This document shows, one piece after another, positions 19,153 to 30,998 of a stretch of 64,000 bases of DNA. This DNA is from Plicaturopsis crispa FD-325 SS-3. Lineage: Eukaryota; Basidiomycota; Agaricomycetes; Amylocorticiales; Amylocorticiaceae. The notes beneath the pieces were generated by a model, which saw only the letters and a list, made by a program, of their open reading frames with translations, was not told the DNA's origin and searched no databases. The position numbers and the translations under genes are program-made. The first letter of the stretch is position 1, and every line of letters starts with the position of its first letter. Location of the stretch: positions 446,647-510,646 of the forward strand of contig KN832569.1 in NCBI GenBank assembly GCA_000827205.1. The letters are read 5' to 3'.

Positions 19153-22100
19153 TCATGCCCCCAAGCCGCCCAACACCCGACCAACGCCCCTGGGGCCCAT
19201 GATCCTCCCCACACCCAGCCCCCAGCCTAACACCGCAGCGCCCGCGACCGCACCCCACGCGCCCACCGCAACGCCCACGCGCGGCGCCCAGACCTTCCAC
19301 ACCATCAAGTGCCGCCGCAGCGCACCGGCCGCACCGAGCGCGCCAAGCAGCAGCACGGAGTAGTACAAGATCACGCCCAATGCGGCGCGCAATGTCTCGC
19401 GGTGTACGCGTGATCGCGGGGAATCGGTGTTTGGTTTGGAGTCCGAGGGCTGTGTGCCAGGGGTAGCAGGGCCAGGTTCAGGCGCCAGAGGCGAGACGTT
19501 CCACATGCCTAGGAGGGGAGCCGCGAGCCCGATCAGTACGTGTGCACCGAAGGTGTTCAGCACAACGGTCGCGGGGCTCCACGGGTACACGACGCCCCGA
19601 GTCAGAATGAAGGCGGTTTTCCATTGGATGCTGGGGACGCTCGCCTGGTGCCCCGTGCCAAAAAACATGTGCATCCCGAGCAGGGCAAGCGGTATTGTTT
19701 CGGCAAAGCGCACCGCGCCCCACGAGCCACCCACTGAATCAAGGTCGAGCGCAGTGGAGGGGGTGGCTGACGAGAAGGCGGCATTGAGCGAATTCACGTC
19801 ACGTACGCTGTCCACGATTTCTAGATGGGCAAGCACCGCGACGACGCCGAGGGCGAGCACGAGCTGGCCTGTCAGCTGCGTCACCAGCCACACACCACCG
19901 ATAGCAGTACACCAGAATATCAAGTACGGCGCGCCATACGCGTTCCCGAAGCCGAGAATGGTTACTTGCTTCTTGGGCGCCTTCGCTGGTGCGTTCGATG
20001 CGGACTCGGGGGTTGTGGTCGACACCTCCAGGCATATCGGAATCAGCCACCACAAGGCACCGGCGCCTAGGACACCCAATGCCAATGCAGATCGCGATAC
20101 GCCCGTCCGCACGCTGCGCAGGAGACCAGCCCATGCGGGACCCAGGAGCTCCGCAGAATCTGCGTACTCGATCAACCAATAGATCGTACCAGAGGCAAGC
20201 GCTGGCGTGAAAAGGAAAGGGATGTATAGGGCAGTTACACCGTTGTGCGATTTAGATATCGCCAGGAAGCGTCGAAGGAGCAGCGGTAGTCCGAATGCAG
20301 CAGGGAAAGCAAATGCAAGGACGAAGGTGGGTGGCGCCGGAAGAGAGGACCCCGCAAAGAATGTAACGTCACATGAGGGTCCCTGTTCCTCTCTGCAGAC
20401 AGTGCTCCACCCGATGAGGCGCACACATATCGCGAAAAGTGCGGTGAATCCAAGGATGCGTTTACGTAGTCGATCGGTCGGTGCTGAAAGACCGGTGAGG
20501 ACATGAGGGACGCATATTGAGGCCAATAGAAAGAGCACGTTGCGGTCCTCCCATACGGTGAAAGAGTTAGAGAGGAACGATAGAGCATGGAGGAGTAAAG
20601 GAAGTGGTGTGAAGAGCGTGGACATCGAAGGGAATGTGACATCTGGGCTGCAAGATAGTGCAAGGACCAGAGAGGACAAAAACGGCGCTGCAAACAGCAC
20701 ACAGTCGAGTGCGTCAAGACCTTGCAGGAAACGGAAGTCTTGGAACAAAAGATATCCCAGAACGCCGATGACAGCACCTCCTGAAGCACCCCTCGCGCTC
20801 CAACCTAATTTGTCGCCCAGATAGTCTGCCCAATTCTCATTTGTCGAGCCTAGCTGGATGAATAGCACCCATGTCGCGGCAACTCCAGAAACTAATAGGG
20901 TAAGCCCAAGACCCATCAGCACGACATTGAATTGCGCCCAAAGCGCCCGACAGACCGACAGCGCGAGTCGGTTGTATGCATACATCGCGTCTAAACGTTC
21001 ACCAGAGGGAACAGTGGTCACTTGAGTCCAGGATTTTTCTAGCGCGGTCCAAACGCCGTCAAGCTCTCCGCCGGCTGTACTTGCGCGGTAAGTATCGAGA
21101 TACGAGTGTATTTGCCGCGAGTTGATCTCCAAAGCGTGATTTAGGAATGAATCCCGAGAGAATAGTTCAGGGATAATGGTCCCTAGATTATTGAATGGTA
21201 TGGGTAGTCCAAGGAGTAGGGATAGTGTGGGGAGAAGGTCGATCTGCTCAATGGACCTCTCGGCTGTGGGGGCAGTGGGAAATTTCTTCACGGGGACAAG
21301 GGCAGCTGGAATCGAATTCGACGTGGTGAAGTATCCCGAGTTCGAGGAGAGCGGGACCGATTTGCTGTATATCCAAACGCCCGAGCTCGTTTCGAGGACG
21401 GCATCGCCACCATGATCGCCCGTTCTGTCCATCCCATGGTCACCTATCAGCACGAGCAATGTATCGTCGTCCAGAAGCGCGATGACTTCTTTCAGGACAT
21501 CGTTCATTTGTTGCAATTTAGTGCGCATAGTTGGGTGATCTGGACCCAGTCGGTGGCCGACATGGTCAACACCAAGAAAATGGCCAATAATCAGATCCCA
21601 GGATTGCGGGGTTTTCAGAAGGGGCATCAGATGCGTGATAACGCCTTCGTCGACGGTGTGAAGGTCCTCGACGTTGAAGGAGTCGTAGGGAAAGGTCATG
21701 TTGTGATGAAACACGTCGGGAAAGACCGTCATCCAGGTGTCATCTCCCATGAGCGCTATCTTTCTTCGCACTGACGTGAGCAAACATTGGTTACTAGACG
21801 TGCACGGCCTGCTTACTTTCCTGCCAGGCGCAACTGTGCGATAATCGAGTCCTCGTCAATCGACGAACCGCCAAAGTTCGACCCCATATCAACGAATGTA
21901 GGCAGAGAGCCTGTCGTTATGCCCTTGATGCGCTGTAGAGTGGTTGTGGGCGGGTCCGCGTGGGCATTGAATATGAATGAATTATGCGGATATTTTTGCG
22001 TAAGTTCTCGGGGAAGTGTGAGGACGTTGTGGTGGTATGGCGATACGGGGTCCGCCGGAGGGTCGGTTGCGATAAAATCATACCGCAGCGCGTCTATGAC

Positions 22101-22277
22101 AAGGAAAACCGCGCGTTTGTGTGTGGGCTCGAGCGTGCATGGCTTGGACGCGTCGGCGCAGGAAGTGAAGTCGGTCAGGGCGAGCCGCGTTAAGAGGAAA
22201 CCGCGGAGGAAAAGATAGATGCCTGTCGAGTGGACGAATATGACCCAAATCAAAAGTACGAGCCCTTTTGAAGGCAT
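19153..22277 (-). CDS. GPI13: GPI ethanolamine phosphate transferase 3 (PIG-O)
   Basis: Two exons (21817-22277 and 19153-21763) join in phase to give 1023 residues, the family's usual length. It adds phosphoethanolamine to the third mannose of the GPI precursor in the ER, the group later joined to proteins. An N-terminal signal-anchor (residues 5-29) precedes the alkaline-phosphatase-like lumenal domain with FLVIDALRYDF, LKGITTGSLPTF-type segment (LQRIKGITTGSLPTF), MGDDTW, GHFLGVDHVGHR and LIGDHGM, which carry the metal-binding Asp/His residues. The C-terminal half has more than ten hydrophobic helices. The acceptor is at GTGCGAAG, not the nearer CAG, because only that gives GKKIALMGDDTW in frame. 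Confidence 0.93.
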
Positions 22278-22565
22278 CTGGGGATTCCAAGTTTCTGGTC
22301 CACTGCTGCGAGGTCAAACTCCAGTCAGCTGCAGCGACACGTTGCTCTGCAGGGAAATCCAGATATACGCAGCAAGCCGGTTGCAACGTCTACGAGCTCG
22401 GGCAAGATCGCATACAATTATAGCAGTGTTCGTGAGCGACAACAGGCAGTACTGGCTGTCTGCAAGCTGTGCGCACGCTGGTAAGATGAGGAAAGAAGGA
22501 GATGTTTGAGGAAGGCGACGCGATATGGACGCGGTGGTCGCCGGTCGGCGTTGCGGCTTGCCTTC

Positions 22566-22719
22566 TACACTGCTATACCGAAAATTGTTGGAAACCAGCA
22601 AATCTGTGAGATTCTTGGCAACTATAGTTTGAGCACCTGGAACTCAGGTGAACAGATCAGTGGATCCCAGAAAAAAGGTAAAAGTCTGGATGAGGAGGTC
22701 GCGAGAGCTGGAAACCAGA
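22566..22719 (+). repeat. Left arm of a large inverted repeat
   Basis: The arm begins TACACTGCTATACCGA and ends GCTGGAAACCAGA. It matches the reverse complement of 23147-23277, most strongly at both ends and at AGATCAGTGGAT and GGTAAAAGTCTGG. GGAAACCAG occurs twice within the arm. The middle has diverged by substitutions and a 23-bp length difference. Confidence 0.8.
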
Positions 22720-23146
22720 TATTGGTGATCGATCGCAAGATCTACCCCGGCAAAGGACTTCGCAGTGTTTTTGCGACTCGGAGGCGGTCTGCAGCCGCGC
22801 GGAAAGCGCATATGTAGAGGCTCGGATTTGAATATTTTTACTTAGCACCAGCCTCAATATGTGGTGCTTATAAAAGTTATATGTAAAGTCCGAGTCCTAG
22901 GTTCCTGCGCCGCCAGTGATTTGACGCACATAGGCCTGCGAGCATGTCGAACGCCCGTGGATCACGACCCGCGTAATCTGGTACATGAATCTTCCTCTTA
23001 TTTCACTGCCAAATCGCGCAGTGGTATGTCTGCCACTCATGAATTCACTTTTTGTACCCTGAGAGGTCTCATTTTCGACCCACTGCGGGGCATTTTAGCG
23101 ACGCTCGGAAGGATCTGATATTGCTGATGATCCCATGTGCATGATT

Positions 23147-23277
23147 TCTGGTTTCCAGCTTTCGCGACTGCCTCAACCAGACTTTTACCTTTCCTGTGGA
23201 ATCCACTGATCTATCTACCTGGCTTACAGCAATCCTTTGATTCCCTGGTTTCCAGCAATTCTCGGTATAGCAGTGTA
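23147..23277 (-). repeat. Right arm of the inverted repeat
   Basis: Reverse-complement partner of 22566-22719 (131 against 154 bases). The spacer of 427 bases holds no open frame that looks coding. No flanking target-site duplication was recognised by eye, so a foldback or MITE-like element is only one explanation. Confidence 0.8.
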
Positions 23278-23742
23278 CTTACCGTCATCTACAATTGCCA
23301 GTATACACAAAAACTCAAGATTGCCCTTCAACATTACGTTGAATGGCTACAGCTCGATTACTGAGCACGCGTGCGAAAGTAATCATAGTATTCTTGGAGT
23401 TGAGAACACCAAGAGAACACGGACGATTTCCTTGAGGTACGTGCGATTTTGTCTACCCAGTCTTGCAAAGGTTTGACGAGAAATCGCAGCGGCAGGCCCG
23501 TGTCTGCGATATCATGTCCATAGACCCGTGAAGACTATTTTGCTGTTAGCTATGTGCAGCTACAGGCAGAAACCTGGAACGCTTCTACCTGCTATAGCGC
23601 CGCAGCAGTGGTGTACAATACACATGTTTTCAACGCGTTGTCCTCCCCACATTCCCTCAAAACTCGTTCGCGAAAATCGCTAAACGGCATTTCACCGCAT
23701 CCAATCCCAGCCATCCTACCACAGCCCACTTGAGCAACGATC

Positions 23743-24634
23743 ATGGGCGATGCGCAGAGCACCATGTCTCGGGACAGCGACACGACCGTCAGAGAGAACG
23801 AGACTACAGCAAAGACAGACAAGACGTTCGAGCCTGGAGTTTACAGAATCGTCAACTTTCGAAGCGGGACTGCCCTCGACCTCTCCGCTGGTGACAAGAA
23901 AACTATCATGGGTGCGTGCATCTGCACGAGCGTTACATGATCGAATGCAGTATCAACGAGCCCATTCCTTTTCGATAGGTTTTCCATCGCACGGCGGGGA
24001 GAACCAGCAGGTACTTGAGATAACTCCGGACGATCGACTTATATTCTGACGCCGCAAATCAGTGGGAGTTCCAGACCCTTGGTGCAGGCTTTTCCATCCG
24101 CAATGTTGCCTATGGACTGTATATATCAGGCGCGGAGGGCATACGCGAAGGCATTGCCCTCGTCGCCAGCCCGTTCCCTGTGAGCTGGGTAGTGGAGGTC
24201 GATGAAGGTGACCGTGGAACTGCAATGTGTGTGCACTCTAGCCATTGACGTCAAACAGACGAGGATTTTGATCCCGCGTCGTCTGCGTACAGGATCTGCT
24301 GGCCTGAAAGTCGCCTGGTGTTTGATCTACATGAGGGAAGGGCGGAACCAGGGACGAAGGTGTGTTAGATCTCCGTCGTCATGTGTGGCACGAAGACTTG
24401 CTGCTCATGAACGTCAAGATTCACCTCTATCAACGACATGAATTCTACCCAATTCAAATGTGGCGAATTCTCAAGTGCCGGAACGACAATGGGCGGAACG
24501 CATACGATAAACCCTCGGAGGCACTGACCGCAGACACTGTTGTTGACGCGGCAGGACTTGATGGGCAAGGGTTGACGATTACTACAACGACCACGACCAC
24601 TACAGTGACGAAGGTGGTACGAGTGACTGCCTAA
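23743..24634 (+). CDS. Ricin-B-fold (beta-trefoil) lectin-like protein with extended tail
   Basis: Five exons (23743-23911, 23979-24010, 24063-24207, 24259-24359, 24419-24634) give 220 residues, all in phase. After a 29-residue Ser/Thr/Glu-rich head, the lectin fold starts at GVYRIVNFRSGTALDLS, with GFPSHGGENQQW carrying the QxW motif, then FSIRNVAYGLYISG. The third repeat ends EPGTK followed by a poorly kept PIQMW. The lectin at 28433-29073 has the same intron positions. This carbohydrate-binding fold is common in small cytosolic mushroom lectins; no signal peptide is present. The tail is unusual: about 45 extra residues ending in a run of eight threonines. Which sugar it binds, if any, cannot be told. 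Confidence 0.78.
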
Positions 24635-26050
24635 GATAATCTGTGAAGCTATATACCGTACGTGGCTTTTACTGTTTTCCGGGCATTGGACTGATATCTC
24701 CAAGTACTCGACCACGACAGCAGGATTTTCTGTATATATGTACTAGCATGTCGCGATTTGAAGCATCCATTTTCTCCTGGTGGTTTGTGCTACCAGAGTG
24801 AGGTACCGTAAAATAATACTTCCGTTATGGAGCTATTTGCAGGGAGATCGCTAATGATGATCGTATGCAATTCGGGGCCCTATGCTCAGACTCCCCAGAT
24901 TCCCTCAGTGAGCATTGCATGTGCAGTCTCGAGGCTGCATATGGTTGTAGCAGCCGCTAGCCACCAGCAAACTGGGGTCTCAACATAGGTGCGATGTTCC
25001 ATACAGTGGCACACTTGCGATCTGTGTGCATGCTCCTCATTACAAGTTCTAAACTACTTATAGCTGGCATACGTACTTTCTCGCACATGTGATTACTCTC
25101 AGAGGACTCCACGTTTGAAATCCTCGAAGTACTTTCGAACGTTTGCACGACGATTCCACCTCGCGCCTTTGAACCGCTTGCCATCAAGCTGGTCGCATGC
25201 TTTCAAAATTTTGCAGTGTGGCAGCGCATGGAAAACACAAATCAGTTCTTTATCGGAGCATTCAGGAAGGTCAGGGAAGTAATATCGCTAAGATAGTCGT
25301 CTTTTCAATGAACCGCCTGTGGACTCGTGCGCGGCCAAGAGATCGCTTCGACAAAGAACTTTGAGCAGGGCCGAAACGGTACGTCCTGTTATTTTGCGCC
25401 ACAGTCCTGTTATCTTATTCTGCAAACTTGCACGTTTTCCGTTGATGGCGCGAGGACAGCCACCGCCACAAAACTTTATGATATCCCCGGCAATCTCAAA
25501 CCGTCGGCGTGGGCCGTTGAGCGCTCCCTACCTCGTCAACATCGGGGGGCCGTCCTAGACTCCGGAGGGTCTTGAAGACACGGGTGGCAAGTTTTAGTTC
25601 CTATCACCCAAGTGACACAAATATCCCAATGGCCTTGCCTCAGTATGCCCTACTATGCTACTCTGAGCTTACCGCGCGTTGACACTGTACCCTCACCTCC
25701 GGCTTCCGGGATATCGCAAAATATGGGCATGCTCCGGGACGGTATAGATAGCATCAGATAAAGTCGTTAGCTCATGATACTAGGATGGTGCGGTGCTGAT
25801 GAACTGATAAGTAGCAGTTTCGCGTGCTGATGATGACTTCCCAGCGCATTTATCCCCGCAAGAGCTGTATCCGTACCACACGCATTATATACACGCACAC
25901 CGCAATGCTCGGCGCCGCCCCCTCTGCCCTTCTGCCCTCTAGTCCTCCGGCTTCGACAGCGCTCGACGGTAGCCGACGCTCCCGTGTCCGTCTCGCGTAT
26001 AATAAGTGTTAGCTGCGCAGCTCCGCGACCATTCCAGTACTGGAGCGGGC
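24635..26050. other. Intergenic region
   Basis: 1.4 kb between the lectin and the membrane-protein gene. Several short open frames occur (for example 25327-25575) but none has splice support or recognisable composition. The last 200 bases are the downstream gene's promoter; a TATATACACGCACACC stretch lies near 25888-25903. Confidence 0.45.
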
Positions 26051-28088
26051 ATGAGCTACAGCAATGGCAGTGACACCTTCAGGCTGCCAGACTTCGGCGT
26101 CAACTTGCCTGACCTTGCGCGGGCGACGTACGCCGTGCGGTATATTACCCGTGCGTGTATTGTTTTTTTTTGCGAGGAGTTGTGTGTTGCTCATGGTAAA
26201 ACCTTCGGTCTCTAGTTGCATTTTCTGTGCGACTGTTTACGCTATGAAGAAGGATGATCATAACGTGCTCACGGCGCTGCTATCTCCAGATACTTATCTT
26301 ATACGACCATTTCATCACACTAGACACTGAGATACAGCGAATCTGGCCGTGAGCACATAAATTTTTTGTACGTTTATATTGAGGACGAACTGACGCGTTT
26401 CGGTGCGAATGCTACTTAGGTTGAAGTGGCGACTACCCAAGGTCTTATTCATGATCAACCGGTACATTGCTTCTCCATTGATCGTGTGAGCCTTCCACTA
26501 TATTCGAGGTCTCGCGGACGAGAACTGACTAGATAGCAGATTTATTGGCGTCGGTATGTTCTCCTCACTCCTTGCAACAAGACAGCTACCTAGCTTTTTA
26601 CTGGTAGCCCCATGTTTTCCTCGAATGTCGCTCGCGGTACGTGTCCAGTAATGCTGAGAGTTCTCAATTTGATGCATGACCAACAGTTGTAAGCCCCCGT
26701 TATTTCATACGTCGCGGAAGCAGGATTAACGTATTGCAAAGCTGCAACGCATGGGATCACAGTTCTATACAAACTGCGTAAGTTTCTAGCGTATTTTGAT
26801 CATTTTCCGACATGTTTCAAGCATCTTTTGACATCTCAGGGCCACAATAATCGCCGTCGGGACAGCTGAACTTATCTTGATCCCGCGCGTGGCAGCCCTA
26901 TGTATGTCCTTACTTTTTTGGTAGTACGCAACTTCTCACCGGGCTGCTTGAAACAACAGATGGCAATAACAAGGTACGTGTTCAGATACCGCAGGCCTAT
27001 CACTCATCATATGGGCCAAGCTGAATCGCTCGCCCTCTCGTAGATGGTATACATAGCGCTCATCTTTCTGTTCCTCGGTATGATGGGCAACGCTATAACT
27101 GCCATTCAGTTCTCACTCACATCTCCCCCCTCCTAGCGGAATTGGGAACTGTACTCGCTGTTATGACACTGGTTCATGGACCGAAGAACAATCGTGCGTA
27201 TCTATGTTGCTTTCCGGGACACTGTCGTATTCAAGTTGATGGGTCTTTTGTGCAGCAATACCCGAGTTGAGCCTGATACTAGATGGTTGTTTCTCTCTGG
27301 GCTCTACCGTTGTGTATCAGCTGTGGTACGTTGCCTTTCCATGGCCACATTGTTTCCTTGCGACTGATCTTCGTGTATGCAGGATACCACCTGTTGTCTT
27401 TGAGAGTGTTGTGATCATATTTACACTACAGAAATGGTTTCAATTGGCGCTCTACACGGCTCCCGGGAGCTCTACGTGAGTTACCTCCCCATGCCGCATC
27501 GTAACTTCTCAACTGACTTGATCGAAAGCCTCCGCCTGCTCGTGCGCGACTCCTTAATCTATTTCATTCTTATGTTTGGTACGGAACATGGCCCTGTTCT
27601 TCCACAATATTGCACCACCTCGCTGACCCTTACCATAACAGCGTCGCTGCTCGCAAACATGATTGTAGACCGCTATAGCCAGTGGTACATGCGGTCCCTA
27701 TTGCTTGGGTTCGTACTCAGGGCACCTCTTATCAGACTTCACACTTACACCCCGTAACAGACCCTCTAGTTCGATCGCATGCATCGCTGCTGCACGAATG
27801 ATGATGAACCTCCAATCACTCGCATACGCACAGTACACCGTTGACTTGAGCACAGAGAACGAGCTGCGGATACTGCGGCGGACAGAATGGGCATGCGAGG
27901 TCAGCACGCTGCACGCCAGGGCCGGGACGGAAGAAAACACGACCTATGCAGACGTTACCGAGGGGCGGGAGCGTGAAGGGCACGGAGGGACGGGGATTGC
28001 AGATGAACATGGGCATCCGAAGCTAGGATGGGCGATGGAAACCAACATCGGTGTCGTTGCCGCCCGAAGGGGTGGCAGAATGGTGTAA
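26051..28088 (+). CDS. DUF6533-type seven-helix membrane protein
   Basis: An agaricomycete-expanded integral membrane family, reconstructed from about ten short exons. The start at 26051 reads MSYSNGSDTFRLPDFGVNL. Family landmarks follow in order: ILILYDHFITLDTEIQRIWP, LPKVLFMINRYIASPLI, ELILIPRVAALY, MVYIALIFLFL, AELGTVLAVMTLVHGP, VVFESVVIIFTLQKW, LRLLVRDSLIYFILM, and the C-terminal SSIACIAAARMMMNLQSLAY. A hydrophilic cytosolic tail of about 85 residues ends ARRGGRMV. The topology resembles orphan G-protein-coupled receptors, but no ligand or partner is known for this family. Several middle exon borders are approximate. It lies between two facing lectin genes. Confidence 0.75.
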
Positions 28089-28432
28089 ACCCATTCTACT
28101 GCCAGTGGGATAATACTTTAGAATGTAACCCTGGCGAGGTACCTGTATCATATTGTACTTATCAATGCGGGTCATGCGATATTGATACTCTCTCGTGTTG
28201 CTTTCGGACTTTGGAAGCGACGTCCTTCAAGCTAAACTAGCCTCCCTAACGTATCGCGAAATGCTTAGCAAACTAGAGAGAGAAAAGGCGACATATCCAG
28301 GTTGATGTTTGTTTTACAATGACAAGTATCCGATGCGATGATTCTACAGCATGCCATCACGTATTGCCGGCTTAAACTGGAAATAAAAAGACATACGAAA
28401 GTCAGGCGTGTTCGTCCCGAAAGGACAATGCC
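28089..28432. terminator. Shared 3' region of convergent DUF6533 and lectin genes
   Basis: 344 bases between two convergent stop codons. It is AT-richer than its surroundings and has no coding signal. Confidence 0.4.
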
Positions 28433-29073
28433 TCAAACAAGCAGCGCACCTTGGTTGAACCGCCATGTTTGGTTCGTGCCCTCCCACTTCCACCACAAGG
28501 TGACCTTCGTGCCAGGCTCCGAGTTCCCGTGGTCACTGAGGTCGATGTTGTACGCGGTGTTCGGGACGAATACTCTACAAGGCATTTACAAATGAGCAAA
28601 TAGGAAGCACGAGCCAGAGTTGAGATGAAGGGAGATAGGACGAGTGCATACCGGTACACGCTCCCGTCCTTCTCGTCCGGCCATATGTTCCAAATGAACG
28701 GGCTGTCGACAGCGACCACAGGCACACCATCGTCTGCCCTGCCCTCGACTCCGAGGTACTTCCCCGTGCCTACGTTACGGAAAACCCAGCCTGAGTTCTC
28801 CTGAGAGAGTTGCCACTATTTTATTGAGAAACGAAGGTCAAACGGCGTCCTGTCGAGGGGGGGGAGGTGACATACCTGCTGATTTCCACCACCGTGGTTT
28901 TGGAAACCGATGACTGCAAAGGGGGTTCAAGAACGAAGGGGTTGAGTCCAAGGATCATGCGAATCGATGAACATGAAATACTGACGAGATTTGTTGTCGC
29001 CTCCGGACAAGTCGAGAGCGGTTCCGCCCTTGACGTTTGTGAGCACGTATGTCTGGCCTGATTGAATAGACAT
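28433..29073 (-). CDS. Small cytosolic ricin-B-fold lectin
   Basis: Four exons give 143 residues, the typical size of single-trefoil mushroom lectins. It starts MSIQSGQTYVLTNVKGGTAL without signal peptide. The three trefoil repeats are visible: residues about 6-50 with DLSGGD and NQQW (QxW), 51-98 with GWVFRNVGTGKYLGV and FIWNIW, and 99-138 with AYNIDLSDHGNSEPGTK and NQTW (second QxW). It is closest in design to glycan-binding lectins such as Macrolepiota procera lectin, proposed to act against fungivorous animals. It is a convergent relative of the lectin at 23743 with the same intron positions, so the two are paralogues. A TATATATA box lies at 29112-29119 just upstream. Confidence 0.85.
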
Positions 29074-29517
29074 GGTTGTCTGAATTATCGTCGACAGTCA
29101 TTCCATGCCGCTATATATACTGTGACGGTCCGCGCGACTAGTGTGAGGCCGCATTCAAACGTCATAGGGATCCATTGTGACTGCTGATCGTGAAAGGGGG
29201 CCTAGCCTCGAGACGTCGACTGCAGACTATCGGATTGATATCGATTGGGGCCTTGGAGCGTGAAAGAGGTGAAGACGCGAATGACAGGATGCAACGTGTG
29301 CCGCTGAGCGGACTCAAGGTAGAGAAAGCGACACGGCCCTTTGGCAATCGACTCGGATTTGTCTGGCAGAAGCTCTGCAAACGTGACAAGGGAGGTCAGT
29401 CGTGATCGTGATCGTTTCACCAGAGCACCTTGAGCCACCAAAGGCTACGAGACGCCGCGAGGGAGGTTGCGTTATTGTGACTTAAACTCGTGTGTCGACT
29501 GACGTGTGTTCGACGGG
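29074..29517. other. Intergenic region
   Basis: Promoter of the small lectin (TATA at 29112-29119) and the 3' end of the next minus-strand gene. Nothing else recognised. Confidence 0.45.
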
Positions 29518-30862
29518 TTATTGGAACATGTGGTTCGGGACGCGAATGATGCTGTCTGACGTTGTAAAAATGGGATAGACATGTTCAACAGAGAATGTCT
29601 TCCATGAGCGCAAACAAACAGTGGTGCCTGTCATCTCGTGTATGAGCTTGCTAAAAGTGTTGTAGATGTAAGGTTGATAGACTGACTGCAGCGGTGTTCC
29701 ATCAACATGTGCCTCAGCCTTATACCCTCCTGGCGTCATCGTATCCTCCGAGTTATTCTTGGACTGTGAAGAAATTGCGTACTTGGAACGATCTTCACGA
29801 GACATCCACTGGGGGTGCTCTGACCAGTACCCCCAGTCTGTGTCGATGGCGTCGATCTCGTCCTCGTGGAAGAAGAAACGGCCACGTTCGACAGCACGCT
29901 TTGATTTGCTTTGGCGCGAAAGCTCAATATTTGCGTACCTCTGTTCAGACACAGCGGTGACTAATGCACCGAGCATGAGCTACTAGCAGACCATGACAGA
30001 AACAGGCTCAGACACTTGCCTATGAAGACATTGCGTCGACCGAACTCCCGTGTACCAAGGCGGGGCCCTTCATCTGCACGATCGACAAGAACGTCTTGTA
30101 GATTGTCCCGCAAGTATGTCTGCACTCTTTTACGAGCCGCATGGTTAGTCATTGCATGTAAGCATTTTCGGTAGAATGTGTGCGCCAGGAGGGAGTCATG
30201 CCAGTCGCCGCTGGTGGGGCTTACTTCATAAGAACGTCTGCAGTGATGCCATAGCATGAGAGGGCGCATGTAGAGCGAGCTTATACGTGCATACCTGAAG
30301 TGTCCGTCAACATAATCAAACGCGGGAGGGGCCCGCGGATGCATGCTATTTTCCACAACAAATGCATCGCCCAGATCACACGAGTCGCGCAGGTCTTCAG
30401 CAATATTGCAAAGAAGATTGAATCCGTTGTTTTCCGGGTGGATCCAATATCCGGGCCAAGCGCTCGGCCGCAGCGGACCGTCGAAATATCCAACATCGCC
30501 AGGCTGGAAGAGGTGTCGTCTATTGTGGATAATGGCCGTTTGGTAGGATATATGCACGTGCGGGACCAGCGCGGTTCGCAAACTTGGTAAAGGGTCGCTT
30601 TTGGTGGGAGCCAGTTTGGATGCAGTGGAAACCCACTCCTCGCGAGCAGACGCAAGCTTTTTCCCAAGCTCGTGAACCGCCAGGTGCGAAGGACTGTTGA
30701 ACGTCAACATTTCTACTTCGAAAAGTGGCTGTAATAACTTGAGGAAACGATCCTCTGCCAGGCGACCTTATGTCAGACAGGTGTTCCATGTATGTGTGCG
30801 TAATAGGACGTACGGTCGGTGCGTTGACCGGGCAATAAACCTCCTTCTACGGACTGTCGCAT
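29518..30862 (-). CDS. Unrecognised soluble protein
   Basis: I do not recognise the family. The start at 30862 opens MRQSVEGGLLPGQRTD, which joins across a short intron in phase to RRLAEDRFLKLLQPLFEVEM. A long exon follows with LRTALVPHVHISYQTAIIHN, RRHLFQPGDVGYFDGPLRP, WPGYWIHPENNGFNLLCNI and HTFYRKCLHAMTNHAARKRV. The last exon (29518-29960) has RFFFHEDEIDAIDTDWGYW and TPLQSVYQPYIYNTFSKLI. It is joined through a GC-AG intron (30019 to 29961) that restores phase exactly. No signal peptide or membrane helix is seen. One more intron near 30240-30300 is possible. Aromatic-rich, well-ordered sequence and consistent phases argue for a real gene. Confidence 0.6.
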
Positions 30863-30998
30863 CTTAGTCGTAAAAGTTAGAAGTATTGCATTCCTCGAGA
30901 CGCAAAAGATAGATACCAGAGAAAAAAGGTTGAATACTTTGAATCTTGCGATGGGAATCGTCTGTATGGATAGACTGGGGTCTAATTTACAGTTGGAC

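Larger units (their letters stand above)
22278..23742. other. Intergenic region dominated by an inverted repeat
   Basis: No gene is supported in these 1.46 kb. It carries the GPI13 promoter, the two arms of an inverted repeat (listed separately) with a 427-bp spacer, and from 23600 the lectin promoter and leader. Confidence 0.55.

Noticed and set aside
22566-23277. Intact DNA transposon
   Set aside because: No transposase frame in the spacer and no target-site duplication recognised by eye; described only as an inverted repeat.
25327-25575. 82-residue frame starting MRGQEIASTKN
   Set aside because: No homology recognised, no introns and no promoter signal; not distinguishable from a chance frame.
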